Positions 17,101-24,334 of a stretch of 47,592 bases of DNA are shown here, piece after piece. The stretch is from a virus, in the IMG/VR virus record IMGVR_UViG_3300036715_000530, positions 1 through 47,592 of that record; one strand, given 5' to 3'. How positions within the stretch are numbered: the stretch's first letter is position 1; each line of letters opens with the position of its first letter. The translations under genes and the position numbers were made by a program. Under the pieces are notes generated by a model. That model worked only from the letters and a program-made list of their open reading frames with translations. It did not search any database and was not told the origin of the DNA.

Positions 17101-19553
17101 CTGGCGCTGGCGCGGGTTCTGTTACCTATGGCGGCCTTGGTGGCGGTGCGCTTGGGCTTAAGACAACGCTAACCTTTGGTGATGCAGAATTTCGTGAAAC
17201 CGGAGCAACGGTCGCCACTAACGCCAATTTCAAAACAATTCTTGGCACAGCTAACGCCATCACCGGGCAAGGTGCGCTCGCTACTTTAAGCACGGTTCCG
17301 GCAGGCCGAATTAATATCGGCGATACTGCAAATCTTATTCTTGATCCCGATCTAACAGATGCTTCATATTGGACTTTTGGAACTGGTGTTTCCAATAGCG
17401 CGAGCGCGGCAACTCTTGTACTACTTTTGGCTCGTTCTGCGCTTACTATAGGAACAACAACAACCGCGCAAATTGATGCTAAAAGCAGTAAATTTGCTGT
17501 AGTTCCAAATGCAGATTACTTATTTACTGCTAATATATACGTTACAACTGGCTTTAACGGTTATATGCGACTTACGGTTGTTCCAATTAATACGGCCGGA
17601 ACTGACTTAACTTCGGTATTTGTTTTAATTGATTATCGAACTATAGTTGCGGCAACAAATACACTTTCTACTATAACCAAATTGGTAAATATGCCAGCTA
17701 CGGCGGTATCATGTCGCATAGAATTTGATCATGGTTATACAACAACACCGGCAGGAACGGCTTATTTTGCCATACCCCGTTCGCAACGATTATCTTCGCC
17801 GGGACTTGTGGCATTAGGCGATACTGCCAATATTGTTCCTGATCCTGAATTTATTGATCCTATTAGCTGGGGCTTTACCGGTAATTACCAAATCTTAGCA
17901 AATACAACGGCGGGCGAAGGGTATGGTAAGAACAAAGTTCGCATTACTTCTACAACCTCACCGGGGGTAGGCTATACTACTGGCGGCACCAAATTAATTC
18001 CGGTTGAACCGGGACGAACTTATCAAGCTTCCGTTTATACTAAAACAGTTTCCGGCACGACCGACAATATCACCATTCGATTAGATTGGTACACTATAGG
18101 CGGCACCTATATTAGTTCTGTTAATGTCGCGTATAATGCAGCAGGAACAACTGGCCGCGATAGTATTCTAGCCAAAGCTCCTTCAAATGCCGTTTGGGTG
18201 CAATTCTATATTATTGGCGGCTATCAAGGTACGCGCGTTTGGGAAGTTTCCGAACCACAACTTAGAATTGCTACTATTCTAGGAAAGAACGCTGTAGCCA
18301 ATGACGGAACAACCGCGTTAACCGACGCCACGGTCATAACTCTAAACGGCACGGCTAACGCGATTACTGGCCAAGGCTTATTGGCCACTCGTGGCGATGT
18401 TTTGGCCGGGACGCACATTAAGGATAGCGGGGGCACTATCTTAGGCGATGCCGCTATTAAGAATAGTGCAGTAACTATAAGCGCGGCTGGTTTGTTGAGC
18501 GGCGCAGGCGGCGGCACAGTGACATTCGGGGGCCTTGGCGGCGGGGCGCTTGGTATCAAAGCAACCTTAACCTTTGGCGATGCCGAGTTTAGGGAAAGTG
18601 GCGCTACTGTTGCGACTACTGCCAATTTCAAAACTTCACTTGGCGTTGCATCGGCAATAGCAGGGCAAGGGGCCTTAGCAACCTTAGGCGCTGTTGATTT
18701 GTCAACTAGCCAAGTAACCAACAAGTCATTAGCTAATCTTGACGGCACAGCTAACACCAAACTAACCGGTATTCAATCGGGAGCGGACGTTACGGCGGCA
18801 AGTATCCCACAATTATTGTCGAACGCGGCAGTTATAAACTTTAATGCTGATTATACAGGCGCGCTCATAGCAGGACAAATTAGTCAAACTGTAACTTTTC
18901 AACGCAAAGTTGGTTCAACCGATGTTTCAGCAACTACTACTTGGGTAGCTACTCCTTCATCTGGCATTACTTGCTCGATTAGTTCAATTGGTGTGTTATC
19001 TTTTACAGCAGTTGCAAATGGTACAGTTTCGGTAACGGCAGCTTACGGGGGCACTACTTTAGCTTACTATCTTGCGGTTAATAAAATACCCGGTGCTGCG
19101 CCGGGAGCCGGTGGCGGCGGTGGTGGTTCAACTTCAGTTTATACTGGCACTATAGGATCAACAAGTTCTTCCTCTTATCCCGGCGGCGCTTCTAGCGAAA
19201 TTACACTTACTTGTGGCGCTTCGGGACAAATAGATTTGTCTTTAACTTTACCGTTTCTGGTTAGCGGCGGAGCAAGCGGGGTATCATATCACGCGGCGGC
19301 TAAAATACAGTGGAAAATCGCGGGCGGGACCTATGCCGATGTTGCAACAGAAACCGGAGACAGCTATCCAGCAGTTGCGGCGGTTAGTCCTCCTTCAATT
19401 GACGGTTCCGCTAGTGACGGTGAAATTGACATATTGACTAACAAAAGCGGTCTTACTTCGGGTTCGTCCTATGTATTTAAGGTCCTTTGGCGATCAACAG
19501 CCGGTGCTTTATTATATGATGATGGTATGTACTTTGCAGCTACTCAACACTAA
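14091..19553 (+). CDS. Tail-tip host-recognition protein (J-like), 1820 aa
   Basis: The largest gene, overlapping the previous one by 26 bases. The N-terminus has a hydrophobic stretch (about residues 11-33), then a conserved tail-tip core (WLYDEKKLPNG, GGNVSWNDFAPM). A fibronectin-III-like domain lies at about 500-590 (LLDWDDAPANVRRTEVQYKL). Beyond it are three jelly-roll-like, possibly carbohydrate-binding segments (begins near 660, 1078 and 1243) and three 98-residue repeats at 856-953, 954-1051 and 1420-1517. The C-terminus has a Gly hinge and a beta-rich tip that probably contacts the receptor. It is expected at the tail tip and sets host range. Confidence 0.88.
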   Translation: MSFLIKAVKSVVTAVFRVASKLVFGIVGLIVGSKKSKPAVNVNRLNKTLNPEDFRKIVFGKTASAIDMRFWEVWGSGSTNYDEVLANASHRINAYKELYFENELAIDASGNAVGHWIGTVSRTTRLGAYGQTALSVGSSGQWTSAATFDGVAHMCLKWLYDEKKLPNGIPSRYTQVVEGAVLYDPRRDSTVAGGSGSHRIDDRTTWEYSPLDANGVPIGRNNALQVLWYLLGWKVPHTVTAELILTCGRGVDPTDINLATFVAAANNCEVAGYYTDCVLSTEDSHTSNEDKLSCNGLVGQLIDPGGLWSYYANVDDTANVAITLTDDDILQGGNVSWNDFAPMSDQYAQVVGKFIDPSVNSLYQERSYPIVRDATYEAALGVKRRVTQDFSTIQDALLAQRLARLRLNQAQFQGQFGASFLYRAMKSQVWSVVSYASDRFGWTKLFRVYGHTIDAENGLRLELREINSTIWAAGSVTVPTAAGAGSPYNPRQEVAVTGLAAFSYTATGADGTIVDGMLLDWDDAPANVRRTEVQYKLSAASYWQTLAPINQDTSIVSISNLLSGSTYNVRLRHITINEVESAWVNLSPNFTVGNLSNVRASDIQLAATSAVWNTITGTGKPADYADVTLTHTAAAITGQGTLATLSGVGPNQLTIGTIGESIIRNGSAETANNDGWVATGSNSAGSTFTAINTDHVTGSGAYCFALAKTAVGNAASFWSNLYPLNTNKKYVIRWWEKASVSGTSPFSFYIAEFGADGTSYNNNFILSSAAVMTTGWVKREAVYTPQGADNGFFRLFFQNGAGGAGTALTIYLDEIELFEQQTVNNLSTNAVQLGTNITRNDGTTSLTDALAVTTLGTAAGIAGQGALATLNYAQAGSTLRDSGGVILGDSAIKNLAITISADGTLVNAGGGQVTYVGLGGGAVGLKTYLTYGDAEFRESVGVTATLGNFKTSLGTAAAIAGQGSLATLGFVSLGTNVKDSGGTVLGDAAVKNSAVTINANGSLSGAGAGSVTYGGLGGGALGLKTTLTFGDAEFRETGATVATNANFKTILGTANAITGQGALATLSTVPAGRINIGDTANLILDPDLTDASYWTFGTGVSNSASAATLVLLLARSALTIGTTTTAQIDAKSSKFAVVPNADYLFTANIYVTTGFNGYMRLTVVPINTAGTDLTSVFVLIDYRTIVAATNTLSTITKLVNMPATAVSCRIEFDHGYTTTPAGTAYFAIPRSQRLSSPGLVALGDTANIVPDPEFIDPISWGFTGNYQILANTTAGEGYGKNKVRITSTTSPGVGYTTGGTKLIPVEPGRTYQASVYTKTVSGTTDNITIRLDWYTIGGTYISSVNVAYNAAGTTGRDSILAKAPSNAVWVQFYIIGGYQGTRVWEVSEPQLRIATILGKNAVANDGTTALTDATVITLNGTANAITGQGLLATRGDVLAGTHIKDSGGTILGDAAIKNSAVTISAAGLLSGAGGGTVTFGGLGGGALGIKATLTFGDAEFRESGATVATTANFKTSLGVASAIAGQGALATLGAVDLSTSQVTNKSLANLDGTANTKLTGIQSGADVTAASIPQLLSNAAVINFNADYTGALIAGQISQTVTFQRKVGSTDVSATTTWVATPSSGITCSISSIGVLSFTAVANGTVSVTAAYGGTTLAYYLAVNKIPGAAPGAGGGGGGSTSVYTGTIGSTSSSSYPGGASSEITLTCGASGQIDLSLTLPFLVSGGASGVSYHAAAKIQWKIAGGTYADVATETGDSYPAVAAVSPPSIDGSASDGEIDILTNKSGLTSGSSYVFKVLWRSTAGALLYDDGMYFAATQH
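16656..17243 (+). repeat. Two tandem 294-bp coding repeats in the tail-tip gene
   Basis: Two adjacent units (16656-16949 and 16950-17243), each exactly 98 codons. Each opens with G-TA-A-I-GQG-LATL, followed by DSGG, LGD-A-KN and GLGGGA-GLKT, and ends with FGDAEFRE-type sequence and NFKT. The DNA has diverged much more than the protein, so these are old duplications under selection. A third unit lies at 18348. Confidence 0.9.
18348..18641 (+). repeat. Third 294-bp repeat unit in the tail-tip gene
   Basis: Also exactly 98 codons, with the same landmarks (AITGQGLLATR, DSGGTILGDAAIKN, GGLGGGALGIKA, FGDAEFRES). It is separated from the tandem pair by 1,104 bases encoding two jelly-roll-like segments, as if these had been inserted into a longer repeat array. 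Confidence 0.9.
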
Positions 19554-19561
19554 GGATTAAA

Positions 19562-19837
19562 ATGAAACACTGGGCAATAATTAATAAAGAAACAGGCGAA
19601 CATCATTTCGCCATTTCTGAAGCTAAGGCTAAGGAGCCTCCCGGCTATTCTGCTAAAATGTGCAAGTTTGTTGCTTTAGATAGAGCGCCCACACAACACG
19701 ACACGTTCGACGGTAAGCAGCTTGTCCATTGTGGGGAGACTGAAAAAAGGATTGCATTTGAAGCCAAACTTAATGCAATGTCGCGAATTGAATTTTATGA
19801 ATTTATCACGAAAGGACTGAAAAATGGAATTGTTTAG
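19562..19837 (+). CDS. Unknown 91-aa protein after the tail-tip gene
   Basis: It starts nine bases after the tail-tip stop with AAGGATTAAA as ribosome binding site. The product (begins MKHWAIINKETGEHHFAIS) is a small soluble protein with no recognised domain. Its position behind the receptor-binding gene suggests a tail-tip accessory or fiber chaperone, but this is context only. It overlaps the next gene by 14 bases. Confidence 0.7.
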   Translation: MKHWAIINKETGEHHFAISEAKAKEPPGYSAKMCKFVALDRAPTQHDTFDGKQLVHCGETEKRIAFEAKLNAMSRIEFYEFITKGLKNGIV

Positions 19838-20264
19838 TGACATTCAACAGGCACAACGAGCCATAGCTAGCTTTCTAATCACCAACGGCGCGGGATTGCC
19901 CGAAGACACCCGGCAGCACGTCCTAGACGCGCAAACCGAGCCTTCCCCGGTGGATCATATCGTCAAGACGCTTGAAGCGCTTTATGCGGTCAATAGCAAA
20001 CTAGACGACGCGGGCAAAACCCTAATTGGCCAACTGGCGGCATTTGCCACCCCGCTAGGCTGGCACGGCTTACGGGACGACAACCGGGGCCTAGCGATCC
20101 AGCTAGCCATGCAGCGCGACACCGGCGAGGCAGCGCCCGCTAGGGCACCGTGGCCCAAGGCCGATGACGATCCTGTACCGAAGGAAGCCTACTTAACGCC
20201 AGAGCCGCCTAGCGAGCCGGAAACCGAGGCAGAGACGCCAATCGAGCCGCCCGCCAAGGCATAG
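19824..20264 (+). CDS. Unknown 146-aa protein with acidic Pro/Glu tail
   Basis: Residues 1-100 look helical and folded (ELFSDIQQAQRAIASFLI, DHIVKTLEALYAV); residues 110-146 are a disordered Pro/Glu/Ala tail. Its base composition is visibly more GC-rich than the AT-leaning tail-tip gene upstream. It is the last gene of the plus-strand structural block and ends just before the convergent hairpin at 20273. Function unknown. The start follows AAAGGACTG. Confidence 0.7.
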   Translation: MELFSDIQQAQRAIASFLITNGAGLPEDTRQHVLDAQTEPSPVDHIVKTLEALYAVNSKLDDAGKTLIGQLAAFATPLGWHGLRDDNRGLAIQLAMQRDTGEAAPARAPWPKADDDPVPKEAYLTPEPPSEPETEAETPIEPPAKA

Positions 20265-20272
20265 ACGCGCGA

Positions 20273-20308
20273 AACCCGCCCTAGCTCTTACGGGAGCCGG
20301 GGCGGGTT
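20273..20308. terminator. Convergent terminator hairpin
   Basis: Arms AACCCGCCC and GGGCGGGTT, with an inner GCTC/GAGC pairing, lie between the last plus-strand and the last minus-strand gene. Symmetry and position suggest it stops transcription from both sides. T-runs are weak on both strands. Confidence 0.7.
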
Positions 20309-20329
20309 GCAGCGATCGATAGGGGCAGT

Positions 20330-20560
20330 TTACTTAGACATTGCCTTCAATTCAGCTTTGATTGCGCGAGCCTTTTCGCCGCGCCACTGGCCAGCATTAG
20401 CCAGAAAATAAAGCACAACGCTTTTGCCGCTATCGTGAAAATATTTGTCTGCGATGCCATCTAGGGTTTTCATTGCATCTAGGTAAGGCTTAGCCGCGTA
20501 ATTAACCGGTTTCCAATCGGCATAAATTTCATTGGCGATAACGTAAAGCGGACGTGCCAT
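20330..20560 (-). CDS. Unknown 76-aa protein
   Basis: A small basic, probably helical protein (begins MARPLYVIANEIYADWKPVN, contains WRGEKARAIKAELKAM). No family is recognised. It has its own promoter-like sequence at 20588-20617, so it may be expressed independently of the replication operon whose 3' end it follows. Confidence 0.7.
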   Translation of the reverse strand: MARPLYVIANEIYADWKPVNYAAKPYLDAMKTLDGIADKYFHDSGKSVVLYFLANAGQWRGEKARAIKAELKAMSK

Positions 20561-20587
20561 TTTCTAAACTCCGTTGCTGATAGCCAA

Positions 20588-20617
20588 GATATAAGCCAGC
20601 AAAAAAAGCAATGTCAA
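20588..20617 (-). promoter_or_regulatory. Sigma70-type promoter for the 76-aa gene
   Basis: Read on the minus strand: TTGACA (20617-20612), a 17-base spacer, TTATAT (20594-20589) or, with 18 bases, TATATC. The sequence around the -10 (GGCTTATATCTTGGC) resembles that of the plus-strand promoters at 35764 and 46805. It is followed by the start codon about 28 bases later. Confidence 0.7.
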
Positions 20618-20620
20618 CAT

Positions 20621-20917
20621 CTAATTTGCTAAACCGGTATTAATCGCCAGATTGCCGAGCAAGCGAGCCGGGAGCAAGTGGTTATAGCGCCCTTCGCCGC
20701 AACCGGGAGCATTCACTTGCATAACGCCAAAACTGGCGCGGCGGGCTTCCGGTTGATCGACTAGGAAGGCGGGGCTTACCGCGTCGGCGGTCATTTCGGC
20801 TTCAGCGGCGGTTAGAAATGGGCCGGATAGAACGGCGGTTTTGCCGTTAAGCCGAGCATTCCAATAATACACCTTTTCCACCATTTCGATTTTGGAGCGG
20901 TCAAAACGAGTTCTCAT
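20621..20917 (-). CDS. Unknown 98-aa protein, downstream of the DNA polymerase
   Basis: It starts in an ATGA overlap with the polymerase gene and is the last gene of the main minus-strand operon. The product includes YYWNARLNGKTAVLSGPFLTAAEAEMTADAVSPAF, a small alpha/beta domain of a type common in phages, but I cannot name it. Translational coupling to the polymerase suggests co-expression, not necessarily a shared function. Confidence 0.68.
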   Translation of the reverse strand: MRTRFDRSKIEMVEKVYYWNARLNGKTAVLSGPFLTAAEAEMTADAVSPAFLVDQPEARRASFGVMQVNAPGCGEGRYNHLLPARLLGNLAINTGLAN

Positions 20918-22956
20918 ATCAATTTTCCTACTTTTTCGCGTTGATAAAAACCCAAATCATAGAGCATGTCAATAGCTTCATTATAATAATGGTCAAAATC
21001 TAAATCGGCCGGAATTTCGCTTGGCAGTAGCATAAGCGGCTTAGCGCCTTCAGACTTAGGCACGTTGTTACCGCTGGCGATATATTTGATCGTTCCGGTT
21101 TCATCCTTGGCATAATACCAGCGAACCGCTTTTCCCAAATACACGCCGTCTTTCTCGCCACCGCCCTTAACCGAGCGCACAGAAACAAATTTGCGAATAT
21201 CACAGCAACCGTAAATTGTTTCCTTAAGTGGCACGCTGTTTGCTAGAAACGCCTGTACAGCTTCAGAGCAAATCAAACCTTCAGGGTTCTTAGAAAGAAC
21301 GCTGTTCTGTGCCGAGCCTCTTTCGGAATAGATGCCTTTGGTTTTAATCTCTGCAAAATTCTTGCCGTTTTCAAGTTCCTTAACCGCCATATAGTTGTTA
21401 ACATCGCGCGAGTAGAGCGCAGAATACCGGGTTTCTTCGGTTACAAATCCGGTGCGGCCTTCCCACACTGTTAGCGTATCTTCGAATTGCGCATATTGCA
21501 TTTTGGGACAGATATAGACCGCGCCGTCCGTATTAGCAGAAACGCACGGAATGCCGTTATATTCTAGCATTTCAATTTGCATGAACAAAGCAAGCTGACC
21601 AGTAATTGTAACTTGTGCCAGCAAATCAGGAGAATAGACGGCGCTATAAATGTTACCAAACTTGCCGAAGATACCATTAATAGCAATCTTCAGACCAGCC
21701 TCTAGCGGGTTCTTTTCTTTCTTAAGCTTAAGCCGCCGCATAACCAGATTGCGATAAACTTCTAGGAATGCTTCGCCTAAGTGTTCTGGAAATAGCTTAT
21801 CGTTCAAAACAATATATGGGTAATAGCTAGCAACGTCTCGATCAACAATATAGCTATTTTGATCCGAACGATAGAAGACGCTTTCTTCGTTTGAATGCAA
21901 GCCGCCCATAGCAACAGTGTAAGAGTTGTCACCGAGCCTAACTTGTATGACGTGCGACTTAACGCCATCCTTTTCCTTAACCACTACATTTAGCAGCGGG
22001 TAAGGCTTGGACAGTTCTTTAAGGTCCGAAGGAAATTTAGGCTTTCCGCCGCCGCTGATAACCAACGGGACCGAGGCAATAAATTCTTGCAACTGCCTTA
22101 ATTGTGGGCTTGTGAAATGTAGCCATTGTGGCATTTTGTAATTGAAGGCTTCACCTACCAGCCATTCGCGTTTTTTGCGGATAGGGCCTAGCTTTTCTAA
22201 CTCGGTAACTATGACAGCTTCGGCAATTTGAGCATCTGATTTAGAGCGCAAATCGCGGTTATATTCTTCGCCTAGTTGCTCGCGCATTGTGATAAACGGT
22301 TGCAAGTGATTAAACAGCAAATGGGTATCGTCTAAGTCATTAACACAATAATCGCGGACAATAGCCGCTTGCTCTTTGGTTAATTTGGTTTCAGGCGGGA
22401 AGGGCAAGCCTTGCAATCTTTCGCAATGTAACCGAGCAGCGTATATTTTAAGGCTGGTGCTAATAGGTGCGACTTCGATCAAATCAATATGATTGATATT
22501 GGGAGCCTTAACTCCATATTTCCTTTCGATTTGGTAAGGTTGCATTTCCTCCCTGATAATCTCATTACTAATGTTGTTAAGCGTTTCCGCTCGCGCACCT
22601 TGCATGGCAATTTGAATAATCGGCAAGTCATATGGACGGGAATTGAAGCCCACAATACGAAACTTATGCATGACAAAGCCAAGCCAGTTAATATCTATCT
22701 GACTTTCGGGGCTATCTTCAAAAAAGACAATCTTGCCGGTGTCAATACATTTGAAAGCTGCTAGCCAATAGTTAGCGTAGCTTTCAGTATCAGCAATTAG
22801 TGTATGAGAGGGACCGTTAATAAGTTCGTCTAATGTAAACAGTGTGTATTGCTTAGCCGGGGGAATAGGCGATCTAAGCAGTTCGGCGGCACGATTGCCA
22901 CCGTTAAGCTTCCTAGCTCGCTTGATCCTATCGGGGCGGCTTTCATCGAAGAACAT
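20914..22956 (-). CDS. DNA polymerase, family B-type, with proofreading exonuclease
   Basis: 680 residues. Exonuclease motifs: ADTES with D56 and E58 (Exo I), GFNSRPYD 103-110 (Exo II), YCVND 203-207 (Exo III). Polymerase motifs: A, DVASYYP 374-380; B, LKIAINGIFGKFGN 422-435; C, SANTDGAVY 473-481. In motif C the first Asp of the usual DTDS is Asn, as in some other phage enzymes; the key metal-binding Asp (477) is kept. It should replicate the phage genome in the cytoplasm. I chose ATG at 22956, overlapping the clamp gene stop (TAATG), over a GTG 18 bases upstream. Confidence 0.9.
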   Translation of the reverse strand: MFFDESRPDRIKRARKLNGGNRAAELLRSPIPPAKQYTLFTLDELINGPSHTLIADTESYANYWLAAFKCIDTGKIVFFEDSPESQIDINWLGFVMHKFRIVGFNSRPYDLPIIQIAMQGARAETLNNISNEIIREEMQPYQIERKYGVKAPNINHIDLIEVAPISTSLKIYAARLHCERLQGLPFPPETKLTKEQAAIVRDYCVNDLDDTHLLFNHLQPFITMREQLGEEYNRDLRSKSDAQIAEAVIVTELEKLGPIRKKREWLVGEAFNYKMPQWLHFTSPQLRQLQEFIASVPLVISGGGKPKFPSDLKELSKPYPLLNVVVKEKDGVKSHVIQVRLGDNSYTVAMGGLHSNEESVFYRSDQNSYIVDRDVASYYPYIVLNDKLFPEHLGEAFLEVYRNLVMRRLKLKKEKNPLEAGLKIAINGIFGKFGNIYSAVYSPDLLAQVTITGQLALFMQIEMLEYNGIPCVSANTDGAVYICPKMQYAQFEDTLTVWEGRTGFVTEETRYSALYSRDVNNYMAVKELENGKNFAEIKTKGIYSERGSAQNSVLSKNPEGLICSEAVQAFLANSVPLKETIYGCCDIRKFVSVRSVKGGGEKDGVYLGKAVRWYYAKDETGTIKYIASGNNVPKSEGAKPLMLLPSEIPADLDFDHYYNEAIDMLYDLGFYQREKVGKLI

Positions 22957-24107
22957 TAGGACTTGGCACCACACATAATAACACCGCGAACCGGGTTAGC
23001 TTCTTCGCCGCCGAAAAAGAATGCTCTATCTTCGTGCGTTGTCAAGTCAATTGTCTTTGCGTAGGGCGCAATCTGCTTAACAAGCTTAGCGTTAAAGTTC
23101 TTTCCGCCTTGCAAACCCGGCAACTGATATTGAGCGCCTATTGTTTCGCTGGCATGGCTTTGCACTTTTTCATTGGCCAGCCAAACAAAGTTGCTATCGC
23201 TAAAATCCGCCATTGCCTCAATAGCGGTGAAAAACTCCGGTAATATTGGCGCGGCGAATGAGGCAACGTCAATAATCTTAGTAATGTCTGGCCAATTATC
23301 TTCGTAACATTGTGTTTTGATAAACCCGCCGTTGTCAAACCAAACGGTAAAGGTAACGACGCGATCATTTCGCCAGCTAAAGCCAACGCCGGTAATATTG
23401 GCGGTTTGCTTGGCAATGGCTTCAGCAAATAATTTAGAAATAATGATGTTTGGGGGCAAGCTGTGCCCATGCCAACATTGCAGCATTGCCACACCATTAG
23501 TTCCGGTGCAAACATTCGCTTCTAATAACAAGCTTGCCTCAACTACTCTTTCGGCAGTTTCGCTAACCAGCGTGCCGCATATCTTGAAGGCTTGCTTAAG
23601 CGAGTTACTAACAACTGCCCTTGGGTCCGGTTCGTCGGGCGTTACAAGCGGCAAATCATCTAAAGGTATGGCAGGAATAAGAACCTTAATTTTCTCGCCT
23701 TGTATTGACAACTGGCCACCGGGTGTTTCCACAATAGTTAGAGTGTTACCGCTCTTGGCTATGGCTTTGCGCAAAGTGTCGCCAACTGGCGCGATAGTCA
23801 ATTCTTCCTCAATAGGATGGCCAGCGGCGATTTGTCCCTGAAACGAAACAAGCATTTTGCCGCTAAGTCTCACATAAGGCTCAAAGCCGACAAGTTCTTC
23901 GCCAATGCCATAGCTAACAAAGTCAAGCGCTTTAAGTAGATTTTCGGCTTGTGTTGGAACTTTGGGGCTTGTTTTTCTTGGACGGCCAGCCATTAGATTT
24001 ACTCCGGTTTGAATGTCATCGTCGGGAAACTGTTTTTGCAATAGCTCTAGAAACTCTAGCGAGCGTATTTTGTGGGCTTCGTAAAGTTCTGGAAAATGAA
24101 TGCGCAT
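22956..24107 (-). CDS. Sliding clamp-like protein (DnaN/beta-clamp type)
   Basis: 383 residues, next to the polymerase gene. After a leader of about 40 residues (which may not belong to the fold) it shows a three-domain clamp pattern: VRLSGKMLVSFQGQ...LRKAIAKSGNTLTIVETPGGQLSI...IPAIPLDDLP; then TGTNGVAMLQ (position of ATDGHRLA in DnaN) and YEDNWPDITKII (position of FPDYRRV in DnaN); then FFFGGEE...VRGVIM at the C-terminus, like YVVMPM. It should encircle DNA as a processivity factor. The start overlaps the upstream stop; an internal ATG at the MAGRPRK segment is an alternative. Confidence 0.7.
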   Translation of the reverse strand: MRIHFPELYEAHKIRSLEFLELLQKQFPDDDIQTGVNLMAGRPRKTSPKVPTQAENLLKALDFVSYGIGEELVGFEPYVRLSGKMLVSFQGQIAAGHPIEEELTIAPVGDTLRKAIAKSGNTLTIVETPGGQLSIQGEKIKVLIPAIPLDDLPLVTPDEPDPRAVVSNSLKQAFKICGTLVSETAERVVEASLLLEANVCTGTNGVAMLQCWHGHSLPPNIIISKLFAEAIAKQTANITGVGFSWRNDRVVTFTVWFDNGGFIKTQCYEDNWPDITKIIDVASFAAPILPEFFTAIEAMADFSDSNFVWLANEKVQSHASETIGAQYQLPGLQGGKNFNAKLVKQIAPYAKTIDLTTHEDRAFFFGGEEANPVRGVIMCGAKS

Positions 24108-24334
24108 TAGAATGGTATTTCTTGATTATCCATATATTCGGGACAAGCATAAGCAATAATTCTAGCAGGCGGGCGCATTTTGTAAAGCTTGCATAACTCG
24201 CCTTTTTCATCGAAGTTTATGCAGCTAATACAAGACGCATTTGCAATTTCACCGTGCATAATGCCGGTTATTGCCCCTCTAGTTGCTTGATGCAAATAAT
24301 CAATAATTGCATCGCGGGTTTTTCTAGAACTCAT
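24107..24334 (-). CDS. Small zinc-finger-like protein, 75 aa
   Basis: Cysteines in CISCINFDEKGELCKLYKM and YACPEY (C-x2-C, C, C) suggest a metal-binding fold. The N-terminal part is a short helix (TRDAIIDYLHQAT). It overlaps the helicase gene by 11 bases and the clamp gene by one, so it is embedded in the replication operon. Role unknown; DNA or protein binding is plausible. Confidence 0.72.
   Translation of the reverse strand: MSSRKTRDAIIDYLHQATRGAITGIMHGEIANASCISCINFDEKGELCKLYKMRPPARIIAYACPEYMDNQEIPF

Noticed and set aside
16656-18641. Possible CRISPR or satellite array because of regular repeats
   Set aside because: The repeats are in-frame coding units of 294 bases with diverged DNA and no spacers; no CRISPR array is seen anywhere in the window.
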